Shown in pieces: positions 8,280 to 17,088 of a stretch of 64,000 nt of DNA. The stretch is from Lysinibacillus agricola. GTDB lineage: Bacteria; Bacillota; Bacilli; Bacillales_A; Planococcaceae. The position numbers and the translations under genes are program-made. The stretch spans positions 4,343,501 to 4,407,500 of the forward strand of contig NZ_CP067341.1 in assembly GCF_016638705.1 (NCBI RefSeq), in the 5' to 3' direction. The notes beneath the pieces were generated by a model, which was given only the letters and a program-made list of their open reading frames with translations, was not told the origin of the DNA and ran no database searches. Position 1 is the stretch's first letter. The number at the start of each line of letters is the position of its first letter.

Positions 8280-9103
8280 TGCATATTGTAACGACAATTG
8301 CAGGTTCAGATAGTGGTGGTGGCGCAGGCATACAGGCTGATTTAAAAACGTTTCAGGAATTAAAGGTATTTGGAACGTCTGTTATTACAGCTTTGACTGC
8401 CCAGAACACACTTGGTGTATCGGATGTCCTACCAATTGAAGTTAGCTTCGTTGAGAAACAACTTAAAGCGCTAATCGAGGATTTTTCAATAAGTGCTGTT
8501 AAAACAGGAATGTTGTTTTCCTCCGAAATAATTCAATCAATTGCACATATTTTATCCGAAGTAAATATTCCGCTTATTGTTGATCCTGTCATGATTGCAA
8601 AAGGTGGCGAAAGCTTATTACAGCAAGAAGCAATTGATGCAATACGTAGTTATTTACTACCTTTAGCAACAATCGTAACACCGAACATACCTGAAGCCGA
8701 AACCCTTGCCGGAAAGAAAATCAATTCTTTAGCAGATATTAAAGAAGCAGCTCATGTCTTATTACAAATGGGGGTTCAATGTGTCATTATTAAAGGCGGT
8801 CATTTAGCAGATCAATATTATGCGATTGATTATGTATTTTTTCAAGACGGTCGGTCATTTTCCATGCAGTCCTCTCGTATCGCAACAAAAAATACACATG
8901 GTACAGGCTGTACGTTTTCCGCTGCATTAACCGCTTTTCTTGGCCGTGGGTTACCTATAGAAGAAGCGATTGAGGAAGCAAAAAAATTTATTCAATTAGC
9001 AATTACTCACGATTTATCTATTGGTAATGGTCATGGTCCAACAAATCATTTTGCCTATCAAAACTATAAGGACTCCTGTGAGGTGATCATTCATGAAACG
9101 TAA
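8276..9103 (+). CDS. thiD: Bifunctional HMP / HMP-phosphate kinase
   Basis: A 275-residue ribokinase-fold kinase making hydroxymethylpyrimidine pyrophosphate in two steps. Motifs: TIAGSDSGGGAGIQADLKTF at residue 6, AVKTGML, IVDPVM, TPNIPEAE and the catalytic NTHGTGCTFSAALTAFL near residue 205. Two adjacent ATGs (8276 and 8279) could serve; translation is coupled to thiM by overlap. The middle gene of the thiMDE operon. Confidence 0.96.
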   Translation: MMHIVTTIAGSDSGGGAGIQADLKTFQELKVFGTSVITALTAQNTLGVSDVLPIEVSFVEKQLKALIEDFSISAVKTGMLFSSEIIQSIAHILSEVNIPLIVDPVMIAKGGESLLQQEAIDAIRSYLLPLATIVTPNIPEAETLAGKKINSLADIKEAAHVLLQMGVQCVIIKGGHLADQYYAIDYVFFQDGRSFSMQSSRIATKNTHGTGCTFSAALTAFLGRGLPIEEAIEEAKKFIQLAITHDLSIGNGHGPTNHFAYQNYKDSCEVIIHET

Positions 9104-9731
9104 CGATCTACAGTTATATTTTATTATGGGTACTGGTAATGTTTTAAATAAGAAGCCAATAACCGTTCTAGAGAAGGCTCTACAATCTGGTATTACTATG
9201 TTTCAATTCCGTGAAAAAGGACCAAATACACTAACTGGGCAAGCCTATGAAAATTTTGCACGAGAATGTCAAAAGCTCTGTCAACAGTATAATGTTCCGT
9301 TTATCGTCAACGATGATGTAGAGCTTGCTGTAAAACTTGGAGCGGAAGGTGTTCATATTGGACAAGAGGATTTACCTGTGTCGATGGTACGTGAAAAAAT
9401 TGGCAACATGATTCTAGGTGTTTCTGTTCATTCACAAACTGAATTACAAACTGCTCTACAATATGGCGCTGACTATGTAGGAATTGGCCCTATTTTTTCA
9501 ACCACTTCTAAAAACGACGCAAAACCACCTAGTGGAACTGAGTTCTTACAGCAAGTAAGGATACAATATCCCGAGCTCCCGATCGTTGCAATCGGAGGCA
9601 TAAACTGCTTGAATGCACATACAGTATGTAAAGCAGGTGCGGATGGAATCGCTGTTATTTCTGCAATTTGCGAAAGTGAAGATATTTCAAATACAGTCTC
9701 TACATTTAAATCATTATTTACAGACAGTTAA
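9093..9731 (+). CDS. thiE: Thiamine phosphate synthase
   Basis: A 212-residue TIM-barrel enzyme that joins HMP pyrophosphate and thiazole phosphate to make thiamine phosphate. Diagnostic blocks are FQFREKG, FIVNDDVELAV, VHIGQEDLP, GVSVHSQTE and the pyrophosphate loop YVGIGPIFSTTSKNDA (about 128-143), plus VAIGGI near the C-terminus. It overlaps thiD by 11 bases, which completes a riboswitch-controlled salvage operon. The de novo genes thiC and thiG are not in the window. Confidence 0.96.
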   Translation: MKRNDLQLYFIMGTGNVLNKKPITVLEKALQSGITMFQFREKGPNTLTGQAYENFARECQKLCQQYNVPFIVNDDVELAVKLGAEGVHIGQEDLPVSMVREKIGNMILGVSVHSQTELQTALQYGADYVGIGPIFSTTSKNDAKPPSGTEFLQQVRIQYPELPIVAIGGINCLNAHTVCKAGADGIAVISAICESEDISNTVSTFKSLFTDS

Positions 9732-9791
9732 TCTCCTCGCTGAATTTCACTGCACATTAATACGGGATAAAAATTAAAAATCTAAACAAAC

Positions 9792-9824
9792 TAAAACCAG
9801 TGCCTTTTACGGTCACTGGTTTTA
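9792..9824. terminator. Bidirectional terminator between thiE and the ssp gene
   Basis: AAAACCAGTG / CACTGGTTTT stem with an 11-base loop between two convergent genes. Confidence 0.88.
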
Positions 9825-9849
9825 AGTTTAATAAATGCTGATTAGGCAA

Positions 9850-10068
9850 TTATTGGTTGTTGTTCGGCATACCTTTTAATTGAGATTCTGCCATTTGTAC
9901 AAGACGTTTAGTGATTTCACCGCCAACGGAACCGTTAGCACGAGCTGAAGCGTCAGCTCCTAATTGAACACCAAATTCTTGTGCAATTTCGTATTTCATT
10001 TGATCAAGCGCTTGTTGTACTCCAGGTACTGCAAGCTGGTTTGAACTGCGGTTGTTGTTGTTTGCCAT
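9850..10068 (-). CDS. Alpha/beta-type small acid-soluble spore protein
   Basis: A 72-residue SASP that coats and protects DNA in the dormant spore. It contains the GPR protease site EFGV (in [16 protein letters not shown]) and the conserved C-terminal block [17 protein letters not shown]. The Asn-rich N- and C-termini are usual. ATG at 10068 is chosen because AAGGAGGTGA lies just upstream; a GTG three codons earlier would overlap that site. It corresponds in position to B. subtilis sspA (next to thiI). A sigma-G-type promoter is present upstream. Confidence 0.96.
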   Translation of the reverse strand: MANNNNRSSNQLAVPGVQQALDQMKYEIAQEFGVQLGADASARANGSVGGEITKRLVQMAESQLKGMPNNNQ

Positions 10069-10090
10069 GTTTCTCACCTCCTTGTGAATA

Positions 10091-10120
10091 TAGAATGTGC
10101 GTTATTAGATTTTTAATACA
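10091..10120 (-). promoter_or_regulatory. Sigma-G-type forespore promoter of the ssp gene
   Basis: In gene sense TGTATT, a 17-base spacer, then CATTCTA, against the sigma-G consensus TGHATR and CATWHTA. Only the last -35 base deviates. It lies 22 bases upstream of the SASP start codon, which fits forespore expression. Confidence 0.75.
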
Positions 10121-10160
10121 AAAATTTTATAGGTAAATTGTACCTACGAAGGAAGCAGAC

Positions 10161-10198
10161 TAAAAAAAGCAGACTCAAAATGGACTTTTGAGTCTGCT
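10161..10198 (-). terminator. Terminator of the iscS-thiI operon
   Basis: AGCAGACTCAAAA / TTTTGAGTCTGCT stem with a 5-base loop and a run of seven T in gene sense. Confidence 0.93.
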
Positions 10199-10220
10199 CT
10201 TAAGAAATCGCAAGTTTCTT

Positions 10221-11429
10221 CTATAGAAGATCTGCAAATTTATCGGCTTCTTGTTCTTTTTTCGGGAAAATATAGACCTCTCGATTTTTCACAGCTCGTT
10301 CAATTAATTCATCAAAATCAGAGAAGCTTTCATAATGCTCAACCTTTTCAAGCTTTGGTTTTGTTTTTGGACTTGCTGGAGTGAAAATAGTACAGCAATC
10401 TTCAAATGGCTGGATAGACGTTTCATATGTGCCAATTTTCTCTGCAATATCGATAATTTCTAATTTATCTGAGGAGATTAATGGGCGTAAAATTGGTGTG
10501 TTGGTTACAGCATTAATAGCAGTTAAACTCTCCAGTGTTTGACTCGCTACTTGTCCAAGACTTTCACCTGTAACAATTGCTAGGGCATCAATTTCTTCAC
10601 GTACTTTGTCAGCTACTTTTAGCATCATACGACGAGTTGTTGTCATAGAGACATTAGAAGGTACTTTTTCTTTAATAAGAACTTGGATTTCAGTGAAAGG
10701 AATGACGTGTAAACGTATACTAGCTCCAAATTTCGTTAATTCATTAGCAAGTACCTTTACTTTTTCCAATGAGTTTTGGCTTGTGTACGGTGGGCTAAAG
10801 AAATGAATCGCTTCTAAGCGCACTCCACGTTTCATCATTAAATAACCAGCGACAGGACTATCTATACCACCAGAAAGCATTAATAAAGATTTACCATTAG
10901 AGCCTACAGGCATTCCACCTGCACCCGCAATAACTTGTGCCATCATATATGTTGCATCATGACGCACCTCTACACGAAGTTCGATATCAGGCTTCTTCAC
11001 CTTTACTGATAAATTTTGATATTGTGGTAATACATAACCACCAATTTCGCGCTGAATGGCATGTGATTCTAACGGAAATGTTTTATCTGTACGCTTTACT
11101 TCTACTTTAAAAGTAAGCTGCTCATTTTTAAATGTATCCATAATTGTTATGGCAAGTTTTTTCATGGCCTCGATGTCTTTTTCACATGCTGCCACTGGAC
11201 TAAATGATTGGATACCAAAAATTTTAGGTAATCCTTTTAATAGCACGTCCATCTGTGTTTCATCTTGAATGGCGATAAACATACGATCGCGCTCTGTGCG
11301 AATGTGTAAGTGTCCTAAATCCGCAAACGCATGACGAATGTTTTCACGTAAGCGACGAATAAAATCCATTTTGTTGCGACCTTTTGTAGAAAGCTCACCA
11401 TATCGAATTAAAATTTCTTTCCAAATCAT
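10221..11429 (-). CDS. thiI: tRNA 4-thiouridine synthetase / thiamine sulfur transferase ThiI
   Basis: A 402-residue enzyme with an N-terminal ferredoxin-like/THUMP region (about 1-165) and a PP-loop pyrophosphatase domain with SGGIDS at 186-191. It adenylates U8 of tRNA for thiolation; the same sulfur relay can feed thiazole synthesis. It lacks the C-terminal rhodanese domain of E. coli ThiI, as is normal in Gram-positives, where the dedicated cysteine desulfurase passes sulfur directly. That partner is immediately upstream, separated by two bases. Confidence 0.95.
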   Translation of the reverse strand: MIWKEILIRYGELSTKGRNKMDFIRRLRENIRHAFADLGHLHIRTERDRMFIAIQDETQMDVLLKGLPKIFGIQSFSPVAACEKDIEAMKKLAITIMDTFKNEQLTFKVEVKRTDKTFPLESHAIQREIGGYVLPQYQNLSVKVKKPDIELRVEVRHDATYMMAQVIAGAGGMPVGSNGKSLLMLSGGIDSPVAGYLMMKRGVRLEAIHFFSPPYTSQNSLEKVKVLANELTKFGASIRLHVIPFTEIQVLIKEKVPSNVSMTTTRRMMLKVADKVREEIDALAIVTGESLGQVASQTLESLTAINAVTNTPILRPLISSDKLEIIDIAEKIGTYETSIQPFEDCCTIFTPASPKTKPKLEKVEHYESFSDFDELIERAVKNREVYIFPKKEQEADKFADLL

Positions 11430-11431
11430 TA

Positions 11432-12586
11432 TTATAATTCTCCTTTAAGTTCCATCAATACTTCATCTAATACTTGTTTAAACTTTACTATATCTTCATC
11501 TGTTACATATGCGCCAAAGCTTAAGCGAATGACACCCTTTTTAAAATGCTCATCAAGATTAAGAGCTTCAACAACATGGCTTGTTTTTGTTTGTTTCGAT
11601 GAACAAGCACTCGACGTTGATACAATAACATCGCGTTTTTGTAATGCATTGATAATGATTTCACCTTTTAAGTCGCGAATACTAAAAGATAAAATATGTG
11701 CCGCTCCTTGTGGCGTCGATAAAATATGCACTACATCACCATATCTACGTAATTGCGTGCATATTTCTTCATTCCATTGACGGTATTTTTTCGCACGATC
11801 ATTCATCGTCTCCACTGCTATTCGTGCTGCTTTAGATAAGGCCACAGCTTGCGGGACAGCTACTGTTCCACTACGTAAACCAAACTCCTGCCCTCCACCA
11901 AGTGCATACGGTTGCCATTTCATTTTTTTTCGGAATGCTAGTACGCCTGTGCCTTTAAAGCCATGAATTTTGTGGCCAGAAATCGAAATACAGTCTGGAC
12001 CCTCGTCATCGGTAAATGATATCGGTAACTTTCCAAAGCTTTGTACAGCATCAACGTGAAAAGCTGCACGACTCGATTCATGGATAATTTTCGCAGCTTC
12101 AAAAATTGGTTGGATAGCACCCATTTCATTATTTACATGCAGCATGCTTACTAAAATGGTATCCTTTCGCACTTTTGCACGAAGCTCTTCTAAAGAAATA
12201 ACTCCATTCTTATCTACTTGTAAATATTCTACGTCAAAGCCCTCTAGTTCAAGCTGCTTAACGGACTCTAGAACAGATGGATGTTCAATTTCAGTTGTTA
12301 AAATATGATTTCCTTTATGTGTATTGCTACGTGCTAAACCAAATATAGCCGTGTTATTGGACTCAGTACCACCTGATGTAAATAGCACATTTTTTGCTTC
12401 TGTATGCAAAATATCTGCTACTTGCTCACGTGCACGCATTAATAATTCGTTTGATTCAACACCCATTGCATGAATGGAAGCAGGATTGCCATAATACTGC
12501 TCATTCACTACCATAAATGCTTGCATAACCTCTTTTAAAGGTTTTGTTGTTGCACTGTTGTCTAAATAGATTGTATTAACTCCCAT
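11432..12586 (-). CDS. Cysteine desulfurase (NifZ/IscS-like partner of ThiI)
   Basis: A 384-residue PLP enzyme of the NifS/IscS group. The PLP lysine is K206 in SISGHKIHGFKGTG and the persulfide cysteine C328 in STSSACSSK. It releases sulfur from cysteine and, by analogy with B. subtilis NifZ-ThiI, donates it to ThiI encoded just downstream. Start is uncertain: I use ATG 12586; a GTG three codons earlier is also possible and neither has a strong ribosome site. It is the first gene of the operon. B. subtilis braB, found beyond it, is absent here. Confidence 0.93.
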   Translation of the reverse strand: MGVNTIYLDNSATTKPLKEVMQAFMVVNEQYYGNPASIHAMGVESNELLMRAREQVADILHTEAKNVLFTSGGTESNNTAIFGLARSNTHKGNHILTTEIEHPSVLESVKQLELEGFDVEYLQVDKNGVISLEELRAKVRKDTILVSMLHVNNEMGAIQPIFEAAKIIHESSRAAFHVDAVQSFGKLPISFTDDEGPDCISISGHKIHGFKGTGVLAFRKKMKWQPYALGGGQEFGLRSGTVAVPQAVALSKAARIAVETMNDRAKKYRQWNEEICTQLRRYGDVVHILSTPQGAAHILSFSIRDLKGEIIINALQKRDVIVSTSSACSSKQTKTSHVVEALNLDEHFKKGVIRLSFGAYVTDEDIVKFKQVLDEVLMELKGEL

Positions 12587-12749
12587 TATATTCACACACT
12601 TTCAAAACGTTGATTTAACGGTATTTATCATAACGCAATCTGCAGCAATTGACCACTAACTTTAACAATTATTCTAAATTAATCACTTATTTGTTAGCTT
12701 TTAATGTGAAAACTACCCTTTATAGAGTGGCACCAAAGAATTTAACTAT

Positions 12750-13090
12750 GAACGTAACGTGGGGTTGATTTCCGTTCCGACTGGGGGCGTTCGATGAGCC
12801 GCTTTTGTTGCTTCGCTTCGCTTTCGCACAGATAAAACATTGTTGCTGTCGCTTCGCTTTCGCACAGATAAAACATTGTTGCTGTCGCTTCGCTTTCGCA
12901 CAGATAAAACATTGTTGCTGTCGCTTCGCTTTCGCACAGAAAACATCCGCTTCCTCAGGTCAACACGATGTTGGTCACGAAGGCGTTATCACAGGACGTG
13001 ATGGTTTTAGCCTTCGTTCCTCTATTGCTAATCCTCGAGGAGTCGCCCAGTCGTAACGAAGATCAACTTATATACATAGCATACGTTTTT
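12750..13090 (+). repeat. Mosaic palindromic repeat, copy C (four 36-bp units)
   Basis: Left end GGGTTGATTTCCGTTCC + GACTGGG, core GGCGTTCGATGAGCCGC, then about four tandem 36-bp units (each with GCTTCGCTTTCGCACAG and ATAAAACATTGTTGCTGT), one 88-bp hairpin module (CAACACGATGTTGGTCACG to GCCTTCGTTC), right end CGCCCAGTCGTAACG, AAGATCAAC and tail ATACATAGCATACG. It occupies most of the 650-bp cysteine desulfurase / acetyltransferase gap. The rest is AT-rich with no gene recognised. Confidence 0.85.
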
Positions 13091-13236
13091 TTGAAATATC
13101 ACCCTCTACTTTCAGTAAAATCCATTGCTACTACATTTAACTATATTTTAATACCATATTGTAAGCTAATTTCACACTAGTAATTCAAGAAAAACAACCG
13201 ATCCTACAAATTTTTCTTAATTGACTAGCTGATTCA

Positions 13237-13671
13237 TTAACCTTTCTTCATTGTTATAAATTCAGTTGAAGCAGTGATGTTCATAACTTTTTCAAAGCCT
13301 AATTTTTCATATAGGTGAATTGCTCTTGTATTAAATGTAGCTACTGTTAAACGAAGAGAAGAAGTATTTTTTTGTTGTAGGTGATTTAAGATAAATGAAA
13401 AAAATTCTAACCCATAACCTCTTCCTGTTAACTCAGGCTTCATCCCTATTCCGACATCAATGCATCCGTCTATATATGCGCCATAGTCATGGCCTTTAGG
13501 TACTTGTGCAGATGTTCCTGTACAGAAAAAACCGACTAGCTCTTCTTGATCATTTACAATTGAATAATACGGATTATCGAGTAATTCTTTTAGAGATTCG
13601 TCGCAAAATTTATTGTTATAAAAATCATACGGTGCTTCATATTTCCAATTTAAAATATCAATCGCATACAT
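13237..13671 (-). CDS. GNAT-family N-acetyltransferase
   Basis: A 144-residue single GNAT domain beginning MYAIDILNWKYEAPYDFY. The acetyl-CoA-binding loop is MKPELTGRGYGLEFF (the R/Q-x-x-G-x-G/A type) and the typical RAIHLYEKLGFEKV follows near the C-terminus. The acetyl acceptor cannot be predicted. The start at 13671 is favoured because GAGG lies ten bases upstream; earlier ATGs overlap or precede it. It is not part of the B. subtilis backbone order at this place and sits between a repeat and ezrA. Confidence 0.85.
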   Translation of the reverse strand: MYAIDILNWKYEAPYDFYNNKFCDESLKELLDNPYYSIVNDQEELVGFFCTGTSAQVPKGHDYGAYIDGCIDVGIGMKPELTGRGYGLEFFSFILNHLQQKNTSSLRLTVATFNTRAIHLYEKLGFEKVMNITASTEFITMKKG

Positions 13672-13732
13672 TTCATTCATTCCTCGAATAAATAATTGCA
13701 ATTTGAACACCCCTATTTTCTCTTAAATAAAC

Positions 13733-13772
13733 AAGGCTGTCTAAAAGTATTCACTATACTTTTTAGACAGCC
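13733..13772 (-). terminator. Terminator after ezrA
   Basis: GGCTGTCTAAAAGTA pairs with TACTTTTTAGACAGCC around a short loop; the following T-tract (TTGTTTATTT in gene sense) is moderate. Confidence 0.8.
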
Positions 13773-13799
13773 GATGCCACTTATATTATTTTGCTTTAA

Positions 13800-15500
13800 C
13801 TATTTTGACATTGGTTCTTCTGCTACAATTGCTTGAATTCGTTTTAAAGCACCTGTCTCCATTTCTTCAACTGCCGTTCCAGCTTCTTCTAATGCCTTGG
13901 AATAACGGAATTGATGGAAAGCTTTTTCTGCTTCTTTTAAACGTGCATTCAATTTTGGATTTGTTGCACGATGACGATTACCATACTGAATAATACGTTC
14001 AATCAGCATTACATTTTCAATCAATTCATGTGCCTTTGCTTTTACATCCTCCACACAAAGTGTTGCGGCATTTAAATTATTATGAACCGTTCCCATGTTG
14101 AGAGGTACTTCTTGAAGGCTTTGCATAACTACATAAATGTGCTCTGCTGCCTCATCTAGACGTGCATCCATTTCTTCAGGGATACCTGGAATATTAGCCT
14201 TATTTAATAACCGGTCTGTTTCTTGTAATGATTTTTTTAAGTTTTCTACTTGCGAGCGAGCCTTGTTTTCATCAATTCGTAGCTTCTTCATTGTATTCGA
14301 TAAATGACCTTGCTCCTCATGAATACGCTCAAGTTCATCACTAATTTCAATCAATTCTTCCTGCAAACTTGAGTATGCAGATTTTTCCTCTCTAACACGC
14401 ATCGCCAATAAGTCATAGCGACGTTGTAAAGCCTCTAATTGCTTTAATGCAACTTTTGGTATTTCTGCATCTTTTTCATTTAAATGATAGCTCTGCTGCA
14501 CAAAGGTTGCTTCATCACTTACTAATTTTGTTGAACTAATAACATTAGTGATTGAGCTTAATAAACGATCACAATTTTGGTCAACATAATTTTTAGCAAT
14601 AACCTCTTTTTCAAGCAGATCGTAATAATGATCAATCTCTTCATTTATTTCAGCAACACGCGGCTTAACAACTGTTAAGTTAAGCTCTGCTAATTCATTT
14701 TTTAATGTCGCAAATTCCTCTTCAAATTTATCCAGCGCCTCAGTTAGCTCTAAATGCTGTAAATAATAGGATTGCTCCTCCATTTCACGCTGACCACTAC
14801 GTAATTCCTGTACAGCTCCTGGTAGCTTTACTTGTAATTCAGTCAAAATTGTTGGTACATCATTAATATATTCAAATGTCTGTTGTGATTCTTGATTTAA
14901 GCTAATAACTATTTCTCGCGCCTGCAAATAATTCCCTTCGCTAGTGAGCACATCAAATTCTTCAAACTTTTGAACAAACGTCTCTAGCTTTTTCTCCAAA
15001 GCTGGTAATGCTACGCCGAATGAATGCTGGTGCGCTAACAATGTTTTACGTGCAGAACGATAATATTCTTTTAATTGTTCAATTTCAATACGATTTTTTT
15101 CTTCGCTGCCAATTAATTCATTTAGTTCTTCTAATATTTTATCTTTATCTTGTTCACACTTTTGAATGTAATCTTCTATCTCACGTTCAATTAATGTTGC
15201 TTTATTAAAACGAAGTCTATTGACTTGATCCTCCGCATCAAATAAAAGCGAATCAATTTTTGTCATATGTACATCGATAACTTCATCCCAGCTATTGCGC
15301 CATCGTTCAAACATCTCTTCCGTTTCACCGTTCATGTTTAGAGATTTAACTTTTGAAATTTCCTCATTTATGGGATTGTTTTGTATTTGTGATTTTTCAT
15401 TTTCAAGTTTAGCAATGATTGTTGTATGTTTTCGTCGCATCATAAATCCTACTATCGTTAAAATTAATAGTAGGATAACCGGAATGATGATATACTCCAT
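13800..15500 (-). CDS. ezrA: Septation ring formation regulator EzrA
   Basis: A 566-residue protein with one N-terminal membrane helix (residues 3-20, MEYIIIPVILLLILTIVGF) followed by a long cytoplasmic coiled-coil/spectrin-like region, the EzrA architecture and length. Near the C-terminus the conserved patch RIIQYGNRHRATNP and the EAEKAFHQFRYSKALEEA motif are present. EzrA inhibits aberrant FtsZ ring formation and recruits PBP1 in bacilli. AGGAGG precedes the ATG. It is divergent from hisJ, as in B. subtilis. Confidence 0.95.
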   Translation of the reverse strand: MEYIIIPVILLLILTIVGFMMRRKHTTIIAKLENEKSQIQNNPINEEISKVKSLNMNGETEEMFERWRNSWDEVIDVHMTKIDSLLFDAEDQVNRLRFNKATLIEREIEDYIQKCEQDKDKILEELNELIGSEEKNRIEIEQLKEYYRSARKTLLAHQHSFGVALPALEKKLETFVQKFEEFDVLTSEGNYLQAREIVISLNQESQQTFEYINDVPTILTELQVKLPGAVQELRSGQREMEEQSYYLQHLELTEALDKFEEEFATLKNELAELNLTVVKPRVAEINEEIDHYYDLLEKEVIAKNYVDQNCDRLLSSITNVISSTKLVSDEATFVQQSYHLNEKDAEIPKVALKQLEALQRRYDLLAMRVREEKSAYSSLQEELIEISDELERIHEEQGHLSNTMKKLRIDENKARSQVENLKKSLQETDRLLNKANIPGIPEEMDARLDEAAEHIYVVMQSLQEVPLNMGTVHNNLNAATLCVEDVKAKAHELIENVMLIERIIQYGNRHRATNPKLNARLKEAEKAFHQFRYSKALEEAGTAVEEMETGALKRIQAIVAEEPMSK

Positions 15501-15690
15501 CGTAAGCCTCCTATTCTACAATAAACGAATTGGCTAGTTGTATTTATTATATACTATGTTATCGCCTTTTGTACTAAAATTTGAGTGATTTTTGTGTATT
15601 TACACCTTTCAAAGATAACAACTACTTAAATTTTGAACACCTGGTGTAAATGAAGTGTTATTATCCAAAAGCTAAAGGAGTAGTAATTTT

Positions 15691-16485
15691 ATGAAAATTG
15701 ATGGCCATATTCATAGCCCATATTGTCCACATGGTACTTCTGATTCATTTAAGCAATATATTGAAAAAGCACTCGCTCATAACTTTACAGATATTACCTT
15801 CACAGAACATGCACCATTACCATTGAGTTTTGTAGACCCTACACCAGAGCAAGATAGTGGTATGAATCCGGAATTTTTAATGCCCTATTTTGAAGATTTG
15901 CAGCGCCTTCAAAAGGAGTACGCACAAGACATTCGCATTCATATTGGTCTAGAGGTTGACTATATTCAAGGCTTTGAACAAGAAACTCGTCAATTTCTTG
16001 ATACATATGGACACTTTTTAGATGACTCTATTTTATCAGTCCATTTTTTACAATGGCAAAATAACTTTGAATGCATAGATTTTTCTCCAGAAAGTTTTAT
16101 GACTTTTTCAAAAAAAGTAGGCTCTATTAAAGAAGTGTATGATTTATATTATGATACTGTCCTACAATCAATTACAGCAGATTTAGGGCAATACAAGCCT
16201 AAGCGTATTGGGCATCCCTCACTTATCCACAAATTTCAATTAGCACATATGGTGAAAATTGATGATTCTGTGCGGATTCGCGAAGTTTTAGATTTAATGA
16301 AGGAAGAAGGCTATGAACTAGATTTAAATAGCGCTGGATTAAGTAAAACACATTGTCAGGAACCTTATCCACCATTTGCCTTCATTGATTATAGCAAATC
16401 TATTGGGCTACCAATTGTTTTCGGTTCAGATGCTCATACTGTTGCTGATTTACATCAACATTACAATGTTATATACCCAAAATAA
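15691..16485 (+). CDS. hisJ: Histidinol-phosphatase, PHP family
   Basis: A 264-residue PHP-domain metal phosphatase that dephosphorylates histidinol phosphate in histidine synthesis. Metal-binding motifs are GHIHSPYCPHG at residue 5, TEHAPLP near 40, GLEVDY near 89, SVHFL near 117 and GSDAH near the C-terminus. It has the length and gene position (next to ezrA and the GAF protein) of B. subtilis HisJ. The following gene starts 24 bases downstream, so the two are probably cotranscribed. Confidence 0.94.
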   Translation: MKIDGHIHSPYCPHGTSDSFKQYIEKALAHNFTDITFTEHAPLPLSFVDPTPEQDSGMNPEFLMPYFEDLQRLQKEYAQDIRIHIGLEVDYIQGFEQETRQFLDTYGHFLDDSILSVHFLQWQNNFECIDFSPESFMTFSKKVGSIKEVYDLYYDTVLQSITADLGQYKPKRIGHPSLIHKFQLAHMVKIDDSVRIREVLDLMKEEGYELDLNSAGLSKTHCQEPYPPFAFIDYSKSIGLPIVFGSDAHTVADLHQHYNVIYPK

Positions 16486-16509
16486 ATATCTTTTAAACGA
16501 GGTGCTACT

Positions 16510-16989
16510 ATGTTTACACAAATTAATTATGACGGGCCAATTGCCGAACAATATAATACATTAGCAAAACAGTTAGATGCCCTGCTCACTGGAGAAAGCG
16601 ATCGCATTGCTAATTTAAGCAACGCCTCTGCTTTACTAAATCAATTTTTGCCAAACATAAACTGGGTTGGTTTTTATGTATTACAGGGCGAGGAACTTGT
16701 ATTAGGGCCATTCCAAGGCTTACCTGCCTGTGTCAGAATACCAATTGGACGCGGTGTTTGTGGAACAGCTGTAGGCAAAGAAGAAACAATAGTGGTAAAA
16801 GACGTACATGATTTCCCAGGGCATATTGCCTGTGATGCCGCGTCCCAATCCGAAATCGTTATTCCCTTAATAAAAGAAGGACATGTCCTCGGTGTTCTTG
16901 ATATCGACAGTCCAATCGTAAATCGCTTTTCTAAGGAAGATCAAGAGGGGTTAGAGCTATTCGTAAAAACCTTACTTCTCCATTTATAA
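16510..16989 (+). CDS. ytsP: GAF-domain free methionine-(R)-sulfoxide reductase-like protein (YtsP)
   Basis: A 159-residue single GAF domain. Three cysteines (C74 in PACVRIP, C84 in GVCGTA, C108 in HIACDA) have the 10- and 24-residue spacing of the catalytic cysteines of E. coli fRMsr (MsrC; 84, 94, 118), so the enzyme probably reduces free Met-R-sulfoxide with a sulfenate/disulfide mechanism. The positions are seen; the activity is inferred. It follows hisJ closely and ends at a strong terminator. Confidence 0.9.
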   Translation: MFTQINYDGPIAEQYNTLAKQLDALLTGESDRIANLSNASALLNQFLPNINWVGFYVLQGEELVLGPFQGLPACVRIPIGRGVCGTAVGKEETIVVKDVHDFPGHIACDAASQSEIVIPLIKEGHVLGVLDIDSPIVNRFSKEDQEGLELFVKTLLLHL

Positions 16990-16990
16990 A

Positions 16991-17031
16991 AAAATGCCCT
17001 GAAATGATTTATTGTCATTTTAGGGCATTTT
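16991..17031. terminator. Bidirectional terminator between ytsP and dgcP
   Basis: AAAATGCCCTGAAATGA pairs with TCATTTTAGGGCATTTT (one mismatch), flanked by A and T tracts, between convergent genes. Confidence 0.92.
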
Positions 17032-17088
17032 AGCATATAAAGATGATTAATGTTTTATTTTCAAAGACATCTGTTTACTTTTGTCACA

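Noticed and set aside
12746..13056. Short frames with repeated NNVLSVRKRSDS-type or CCCRFAFAQIKH-type peptides
   Set aside because: Direct translation of the 36-bp tandem repeats on either strand; not protein-like and not preceded by start signals.
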